Shown piece after piece: positions 12,901-22,295 of a stretch of 64,000 nucleotides of DNA; positions within the stretch are counted from its first letter, which is position 1, and every line of letters begins with the position of its first letter. A program made the position numbers and the translations under genes. The stretch spans positions 41,001-105,000 of the forward strand of contig CAWZYM010000379.1 of assembly GCA_963966185.1 (NCBI GenBank), given 5' to 3'. The notes below the pieces were generated by a model, which worked only from the letters and a program-made list of their open reading frames with translations, was not told the DNA's origin and ran no database searches. The stretch is from Rhabditoides inermis (taxonomy: Eukaryota > Nematoda > Chromadorea > Rhabditida > Rhabditidae).

Positions 12901-15900
12901 TTGAGATTTTCATGTCTGATGTGTACTGGAGCTGTAGTAGAGTTCAAATTTGAATTTTTGATGATTTGACGCGAAGAGGCGAGCGCGCCGAAGGCGCGCG
13001 AGCCTCGGAGCGCAATGCGGCGGCAAAGCCGCCGCCACTAGCGGGCCGGAGGCGAGCGAAGCGAGCCTCCGGCCCGCTAGTCTGCCCCTGCCGGCTCCCT
13101 TAAATTTGCTATGGCGTGTGTCTGTCTGTTTGTTTGTTTGTTTGTTTGTCCAGAGGTCTCCAGCTCTATGGCGTCGACCTAGAAACTTCTCCTTATAGGG
13201 TTAGAGTCCTGTGACGCTCGCGTTTACCTGGCACCTCATTTGCATAATTCCTTATATGGGTTCACTAAGAACTCTGGACTTCTCTGAAAAAAAGAATCTG
13301 AAACTTGTGACGTTTCTATATGAACTCTGTCAGTTTTAGACCTAGAGACTTGATACTTGGTACAAGTAACAAGTAAACAACGTCAAAATGTTTGGTAAAC
13401 AACAACAGTAAACAAGTAAACAAAGAAGTAAACAACTCCAAATCTCTTTTCAAAGGTATCTAACGTGTACCAGACCAAGTACTCAGTTCAAATTTATTGT
13501 TTACAAGTCATGTAAACAAGTAAACAAATCTGTAAACAACTCAGAAATGTGTTTGAAAGGTCTTCAACGTGTAGTACACAAAACACTAAGTTCGATTTTG
13601 TTGTTTATTTGAGATGTAAATAAGTAAACAACTCCAAATCTCATTCTAAAGGTATCTAACGTGTACTTGACCAAGTACTGAGTTCATATTTATTGTTTAC
13701 AAATCATGTAAACAAGTAAACAAAAAGGTAAACAACGCCAAATCTCTTCTTAAAAGTGTCTAACGTGTACTAGACCAAGTACTCAGTTCACAACCGTTCA
13801 CAAGTGAAGTAAACAAGTAAACAAAGCTCAAACGTTCCATATTCAAGTAGAATCCTGTTAGAGATCTTTTTTACTTATTATCTCAAAAAGGCGAGCGCGC
13901 AATGCGGCGGCGAAGCCGCTGCCACTAGCGGGCCGGAGGCGAGCGAAGCGAGCCTCCGGCCCGCTAGTCACCCGCCCACCCCCTATAAATTATGCTATGG
14001 TGTTTGTTTGTTTGTCTGTCCGCAGTTGTATCTCATGTTGTAGTTATCGTTGGGGGTTGAGGTATGGAAACTAGATCCTAGGTGGTCCTGGCATGCAATC
14101 GTTTACTTGGGGTCGTGATTTGACGTTTCCATATATGGGTTGACCGAAACTCTCATGGAAATTAGATCTCAGGTGGTGACCGCTCTGCCTCGTTTACCTG
14201 AGGTCCTGATCTGATCGTTCCTTATATGGGTTCTCCCTGGAAAATTTGCATATCTAAGAACATAGAATCTGAGAGATGACCAGTTCTATGTAAACTATGC
14301 TTCGTTTTCAAGCTACTGAGATGCCCTTTCCGGGTTAAGGTACTGTAGGATCGAGAATTCAAGTTTTGATTTTTGACCTCATTTGCATATTTCCAAACAT
14401 GGTAATAACGTATCTCGGTCAGTTTTGATGCCAAAGACTCCAAACTTGGTATGTGACCTGGAGGCAAGTCAGCGATGTTGTTGTTTACATGTTTGTCAAC
14501 AAGTAAACAACTTTGTAAACAAAATTAAAGTTTGTTTTGAAGGTGTCTAAGATGTAGTACACCAAGAGGCGAGTTCAAAAATGATGTTTACAGGTGATGT
14601 AAACAAGTAAACAACTTTGTAAACAACCTGAAAATGTGTTTTAAAGATGTCAAATGTTTAGTAACATTCTTGGTGTGTTCAAAAATGTTGTTTACAAACG
14701 TTGTAAACAAGTAAACAAATGTGTAAACAACCCGAAACTGTGTTTTAAAGATGTGCAACGTGTAGTAGACTTGGAGGCGAGTTCAAAAATGTTGTTTACA
14801 TAAAGTGTAAACAAGTAAACAATTTTGTAAACAACGTTCAATTGTCTTCAATTTTGGTGTTCTTTCTTGTAATGTACTTCTTAGTTGGATTACAGGTTTG
14901 TGGACAGAATTTAGTTCTGAAATTAGTTTTGAGTGATGATTTCAGTTTCGATGTTTGAGTGGTGAGGCCGCCGAAGGCGGCCCTAGCCCGAGCGGCGCGC
15001 CAGCGCCGCTCGGGCTAGTCGCCCCGGCTGGGGCTATATAAAATTTGCTATGGTGCTTGTGTGTCTGTCGGTCACACCATGTAGCTCAGTGACTATTACA
15101 CCTACACAGCTCATACTCTAAACTTAACTCTCTCATGGTGACCGCATGCAATCGTTTCATTTTCACGCTCACACCTATACTTACCGTATGACTTTACTAA
15201 CAACTTGACATAGCCTGAAAAACTTTTGACCCATATGCTCAGTCCATGTTTTAAGATGTGAATCTCATACTGTAAACTTAGACTTAGCACACTATATTGA
15301 CTTCACACACGTCACTAGGACTCATTCCGATAACTCCTTATAAGGGTTTATATAGAATTTCCAAAATTTCAGAAGGACAGAACTCAGTACTGAAGAAACA
15401 TTTCACACTCAAACTACAAACTTTGAATCAACTAATTACTCTAAACAGACACACATTAGCATACGTTCCTATCTCATTTCCTTAAATGGGTTCACTAACA
15501 ACTCGGACCACTTCTATGTAAACCTACCTTCAAACTTTATATTTTGTCATGAAACTTGCACAGTAACATGAAACATGCATGTTATTCACAGTTTTACAGT
15601 TTCGCTTCGAAAAACCAGTTCAAAAAAGTTTTACAGCGTTTTTCATTTTCTGACAGGATCAATCACGTAAGATGCAAAACGCAAAAACCTTGAATATCTT
15701 TGTTTGTTTCGAAGATTAAAATTTCAAACTCCAGCTGATGATAGAAGACACTCGGCCGTTCACACCATTTCAATTTCAAATGAAATACTCTTTCCGTTTT
15801 CAAAATATAAATATTCAAATTTTAGTAGAAATTTTACAATTTTGATCATAACTTCTTTCTTTTTCAATATTATTTTTTCAAATTTTCATGGTAAATTTCT

Positions 15901-18900
15901 CTCTTAGCCACAATCAACACAAACACGTATGCTCAACTCTATCGGTGAAAATAAAAATCATATTTCATGATTCACTAGATCAACTACAATCCCTTACTAC
16001 ATAAGAGTTGAGACCTGGATTTTACACAGTAATTCATAACTCAAAAACTAATATTTACTGACAAAGTTTCAGATTTTTCGCTTCACTGTGAAAGCATTTC
16101 ACTTTTTCAAAAAACCTTGATTTTCAACTGAATGTGGCTCATTTTTGCAGTTGAGCATATTGACCGCTGACAGGATCAATCAGGCAAGATGCAAAACGTA
16201 AAATACAGTACAACTATGTTTCAACTTCTTAGAAAAAAATGATTAATTATCTCATCCCTTGCACCAATGACACCTTAGGTTCTAAGTACCTGCCAGGTAC
16301 CGTCTCACCTGTCGCCTCTCACATGTCACCTGAGATAAATTAGCATAAACTTCAAACACTTTACCACCCTGTAACTTTCGTCTAGATGAGAGTTGACACC
16401 TGGATTTTACTATTTAATCATCACTACCGTAATAACTTTATTCATAAATTATTTCAGATTTGTAATTTAAGTTTGAATTTAATTAATTTTTCAATTTCCG
16501 CCTTTTCAATACTAAGAAATGTTATAAAATTTATAACTTTGATATTTTTTGAGGTAGAAGTTTCATACTTGGTACAGGTAACAAGTAAATAATTACATTT
16601 TTTTTTAGGTAAACAACTAAGGTAAACAAGTGAACAAAAAAGTAAACAACTCCAAATCTCCTGATTTTGATATCTAATCGATACTAAACCTTCAGGAGAG
16701 TTAAGGTATAAGGTTTACAAGTCATGTAAACAAGTAAACAAAACTGTAAACAAATCCGAAACTGTAGATTTTGATATCTAAAGTGTACTAGATTCAATGA
16801 AGAGTTTGTATCTGATGTTTACATGACAAGTAAACAAGTGAACAAAATTGTAAACAACTATAAAACTTGAGATTTCGATCTCTGATGTGTACTAGAGCCG
16901 TAGTAGAGTTCAGATTTAAAGTGTTGATGATTTGACGCGGAGAGGCGAGCGCGCCGAAGGCGCGCGAGCCTCGGAGCGCAGTGCGGCGGCGAAGCCGCCG
17001 CCACTAGCGGGCCGGAGGCGAGCGAAGCGAGCCTCCGGCCCGCTAGTCACCCCCCTCCTCCTATAAATTATGCTATGGTGTCTGTCTGTCTGTTTGTCCG
17101 CGGTCATATCTCAAGTTGTAGTGATCGTTGGGGGTTGAGGTATGGAACTTAGAGCTGAGGTGGTCACCGCACGCAATCGTTTACCTGGGGTCCTGATCTG
17201 ACTATTTCTTATATGTGTTCTCCCTAGAAAATTTGCATATTTGAGAACAGAATCTGCGAGATGGCCAGTTCTATGTAAACTATGCTTCGTTTTCGAGCTA
17301 ATGAGATGCCCTTTTAAGGTTAGGGTACTGTAGGGTCGGTGATTTATATTTTGACTAATGACCTCATTTGCATAAATCCAAATATGGTTATGTTGTATCT
17401 CGGTCAGTTTTGATGCCAAAGAGTCCAAACTTGGTATGTGACCTGGAGGCAAGTCAGCAATGTTGTTGTTTACATGTTTGTCAACAAGTAAACAACTTTG
17501 TAAACAAATTTAAAGTTTGTTCTTAAGGTGTCTAAGATGATGTAGACTTGAAGGCGATTTCGAAAATGTTGTTTACAGATGATGTAAACAAGTAAACAAC
17601 TTTGAAAACAACCTGAAAATGTGTTTTGAAGATGTCAAATGTTTAGTAACATTATTGATGAGTTCAAAAATGTTGTTTACAGATGTTGTAAACAAGTAAA
17701 CAAAAATGTGAACAACCTGCAAACGTGTTTTAAAGGTGTATAACGTGTAGTAGACTTGAAGGCGAGTTAAAAAATGTTGTTTACAAAAAGTGTAAACAAG
17801 TAAACAAATTTGTAAACAACTTTCAATTGTCTTCATTTTTGGTATTCTGTCTTGTAATGTACTTCTTAGTTAGATTAAAGGTTTTTGAACATATTTTAGT
17901 TTATAAATTAGATTTGAGTGATGATTTCAGTTTTGATGTTTGAGTGTTGAGGCCGCCGAAGGCGGCCCTAGCCCGAGCGGCGCGCCAGCGCCGCTCGGGC
18001 TAGTCACCCGCCCACCCCCTATAAATTATGTTATGGTGTCTGTCTGTCTGTCTGTGTGTCGTTCCGCAGTTGTATCTCAAGTTGTAGTGTTTGTTGGGGG
18101 TTGAGGTATGGAAATTAGATCTCAGGTGGTGACCGCTCTGCATCGTTTACCTGAGGTCCTGATCTGATCGTTCCTTATATGGGTTCTCCCTGGAAAATTT
18201 GCATATCTAAGAACATAGAATCTGAGAGATGACCAGTTCTATGTAAACTATGGTTAGTTTTTGAGCTACTGAGATTCCCTTTTAGGGTTAGGGTACTGTA
18301 GGGTCAATGATTTAAATTTTGATTAATGACCTCATTTGCATAATTCCAAATATGGTAATGTTGTATCTCGGTCAGTTTTGATGCCAAAGAGTCCAAACTT
18401 GGTACGTGACCTGGAGGCAAGTCAGCGATGTTGTTGTTTACATGTTTGTCAACAAGTAAACAACTTTGTCAACAAATTTAAAGTTTGTTTTGAAGGTATC
18501 TAAGATGATGTAGATCGAGAGACGAGTTCAAAAATGTTGTTTACAGGTGATGTAAACGGATTCACTACAAGAGGTCCCACCTAGGGGGCGGGGTCAGTGA
18601 CAGCGCGCGGTGTGAGCGCGCGGCGGCTGTTTACAACCGGTGCGCGCGCGTCAACGGACAATGCAACAGATGCCATAGTTGTTCAGCGCGCAAAGAAGAA
18701 GGACGACTCGGTCGTGGTTCCGACGGCGTTCACGTGTCAGGTCGACTCTGCCAAGACCACCTGGTTCTTCGACACTCCACTCGCCCACGACTCTCCCCAC
18801 CTCATTCAGAAGCACAGACGACGACAAACGTGTGCGTCGGTGGGTGGCTCGCTGCCGTGCTGCTGTGTTCACCGACCCGGAGACTGTGGAGACGTACGGT

Positions 18901-21900
18901 GTGTTCAAGCCGCCCATGCGTCTCCGCCTCGACTCGAGCAAGAAGCTGCGTTTACAGTGCCGTCGGTTCTCCAAGTATCTCATCGACACATTCCTCAAAA
19001 ACAAGGTGGGTATCTTCACTCTTCTCTTATCACTGATCATTTTTATCCAGACTTATCGTGGAATGTGGTCTCAGCGTGGCAACTACCGTCATCGAACGAC
19101 GAATGTCTGCGAAGGCTACAACAACAAGCTCAATCACATGATTGGTGAGTGCACATTGCATGACCTGGTTTCTAATTCTAATTACGTTTTCCAGACTGTC
19201 GCAAGCCCGGTCTGCACATTCTGCGTGTCGTCGTGCCCCAGATACACCAAGCGACTGCCCAGGCGAGGTATTGGAGGAGGAAGGCGGCTGATGGACAGGA
19301 GAAGGAGGGACGGCCGAAGAACAACATGCGTGAGCACCGCGCCGAGCGACTCGCCGAGATCCGCGCCCACCAGTTCAACTTCGAGTACACCGCACTCGCC
19401 CAGAAGCTCAACCGCAAGTACGTCTACGACTTCTTGAAAGCAACCTCTCGGTATCAGAAAAAGTTCACTCGGTAGATACTTGATATTGTTGATTATTTCG
19501 TGGATTATATCTTACTTTCTTTGTACATATTGTTGTTTTATCGCGCGCGGCTTCATATGTTCGGTTTTTGTTGAATATTTCATGAATATATAGCTTTCCG
19601 GGTGTGATTTTTGCTTCGTTGAATTCGGTAGAAAACAAGCTTTCAGAAAATATATGGTTTTCATACTCAAAACTGTCTCATTATTTATATATTTAGTGAA
19701 AACTAAAAATCAATTTCAAATTTCCCGCGTTTTTTCCCGCCAAATTGAGACGCCACGCCAAAAAACTCCCTACTACTCCTACAGTACCCACTTGGTGGTC
19801 CCGCCCCCATCCCACCACCCCGCCCCCTCCTCCTACCACCCCCTACCGATATGGGACCTTGTGGGACCTCTTGTAGAAAGACCGATGTAAACAAGTAAAC
19901 AACTTTATAAACAACCTGAAAATGTGTTTTAAAGATATCAAATGTTTAGTAACATTCTTGGTGTGTTCAAAAATGTTGTTTACAAATGTTGTAAACAAGT
20001 AAACAAATGTGTAAACAACTCGAAACTGTGTTTTAGAGATGTGTAACGTGTAGTAGACTCGGAGGCGAGTTCAAAAAAGTTGTTTACATGAAGTGTAAAC
20101 AAGTAAACAAAATTGTAAACAACGTCAAACTGTCTTAAATTTTTGTATTTAGTATTGTAATGAAACTCTTAGTTAAATTAGAGGTTTGTGAGCAAACATT
20201 AGTTCTGAAATTAGATTTGATTTATGATTTCAGTTTTGATGTTCGAGTGGTGAGGCCGCCGAAGGCGGCCCTAGCCCGAGCGGCGCGCCAGCGCCGCTCG
20301 GGCTAGTCCCCCTTTCATACTAATATTTACTATGGTCTGTCTGTCTGTCCTTCCGGAGAGATATCTCTTTTTAAAGTCTACTCTAACTACTCATTTTTTC
20401 TAGAAAGTTTCTTCAATACCTGAGAACGCAAAAATCCAAATATCTCGTCAATAGCGATCTCCTAATCATAGTTATCACCTAATCTCTTAACTATGGGGAA
20501 AAACTTCAAAATACTTCAATTAGAATCAAGTTGTCATACTAACATATACTATGGTGTCTGTCTGTCTGTCTGTCCTTCCGGAGAGATATCTCTTTTCAAA
20601 GTCTACTCTAACTACTCATTTTTTTTCTAGAAAGTTTCTTCAATACCTGAGAACGCAAAATTCCAAATATCTCGTCAATAGCGATCTCCTAATCATAGTT
20701 ATCACCTAATCTCTTAACTATGAAGAAAAATTTCAAAATACTTCAATTAGAACCAAATTTGGAGAGTAGGTGAATCGACCTAAAAAGTCGATAGCCGCGA
20801 TACCAGCTGACTGTGACCTCATCTTCATGCCCAAATAGGCGAATGTACCCAAAATGCACCTAAAATTCATGATCTTCGAATTCTATAAAAATTGAATAGT
20901 AGAAAGATTACGTATAATAGATTATAGAAACTGGTTTCCTTTTTTGAAAAGTCACCAAATATGGCGAATATGATCGACTTTTCGTACAAACAAGATAGAG
21001 GGTCCAATTTGTAAACTTAAGCTTTTGTGGGCAAAAAAGCCCTTCTGTCAAAGTTTCAGATCGATCGGACTTTGTCTTCATACAGTATTAGACATTTTCT
21101 GAGCGCGCGTTACTTGCTTGGGTCGCGCCCACCGGATTGCTCGCTACCAGCCGCCAGGTCAACTGATCGATATCGAATAGTTGGCATTCGCAATCACTGA
21201 CCCATATCCACTCAGTTGTCTTTTTTGATAGAAATATGTCTAATTATAACAATAATGGATTGAGTCAGTTGAAAAAGACAAAACTTCTATCTTCAACGAA
21301 TAACTTTGACAAAACGAAAAGTTGAAGGTTGAAAGTTAAGTAAAATGTTTCGAGACGTCAATAGATAGTGCTTTTTGACGATCAAATCAACCTCAAACTG
21401 TTTTAAACTCCTTCACACGTGCGCACAACGTGTTAGGGCGCGCCAGCCGACTTCTTTTCTCGAAGTCATTGTAGACGTAATATAGAACTATGTACTGATT
21501 CTTTTTTCAGTTGAAAAGTTTTGAGTTTATTACTTGTACTCTTGTGAAAAGGGTACAAGTAATAAACTCAAAACCTGAAATTCCGCTTTTCGATGTAGTA
21601 CAGTGTCGAGTGGAAGTGAGGCAAGTGAGGTGAGGTGAGAATCGAGTTCACCTTACATGTCATTTGGCAAGCACAGGCGGTCAAATTATATTTTTAGAAC
21701 GTGAGAGAGTAGACAGTAGAGAGAGAAGACAGTAGAGAAGAGAGTAGTACTTTCTGTTGACAAAGTTTTTACATAACTGTCTCTCGAAAGTCGCAGTGAC
21801 TACTGCAGATGTGAGAATAGAAGAGTAGACAGAAGGTACCAAAGTACTGTCTCTAGAAAGTTGTTGTCACAGTAGAAGAAAAAGATGCAGTAGACAAACA

Positions 21901-22249
21901 AGAGCATAGTATTAGTATTGTCTCTAGAAAGTTGACAGTAGACAATAGAGAATATAATACTGTTTCTAGAAAATATAATACTGAGAGAGAAAGAGAGAAA
22001 GAGAGAAGAGAGAGAAAGAGAGAAAGAGAGAGAGAGAGAGAAAGAGAGAAAGAGAGAAAGAGAGAAAGAGAGAAAGAGAGAAAGAGAGAAAGAGAGAAAG
22101 AGAGAAAGAGAGAAAGAGAGAAAGAGAGAAAGAGAGAAAGAGAGAAAGAGAGAAAGAGAGAAAGAGAGAAAGAGAGAAAGAGATAGCGAGACAGTGGGAG
22201 AGGGAGAAGAGAGAGAGAGGAGAGATAGGGGAGAATAGAACTGTGTCGA

Positions 22250-22295
<46 letters not shown>

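Larger units (their letters stand above)
18004..20306 (+). mobile_element. Helitron-like unit 8, interrupted by a Mutator-like element
   Basis: Same subtype as units 5 and 7. Without the 1326-base insertion at 18558-19883 and one 9-base target copy, its length is 968 bases, close to unit 7 (957). The insertion lies within a forkhead-motif module, so the unit was in place before the insertion. It ends in the 36-base CTAG hairpin at 20271-20306. Confidence 0.65.

Noticed and set aside
18597..19148. 183-codon plus-strand frame as an intact transposase N-terminus
   Set aside because: It is out of frame with the recognisable C-terminal exons and its second half is antisense-like noise; more likely a remnant next to a deletion.
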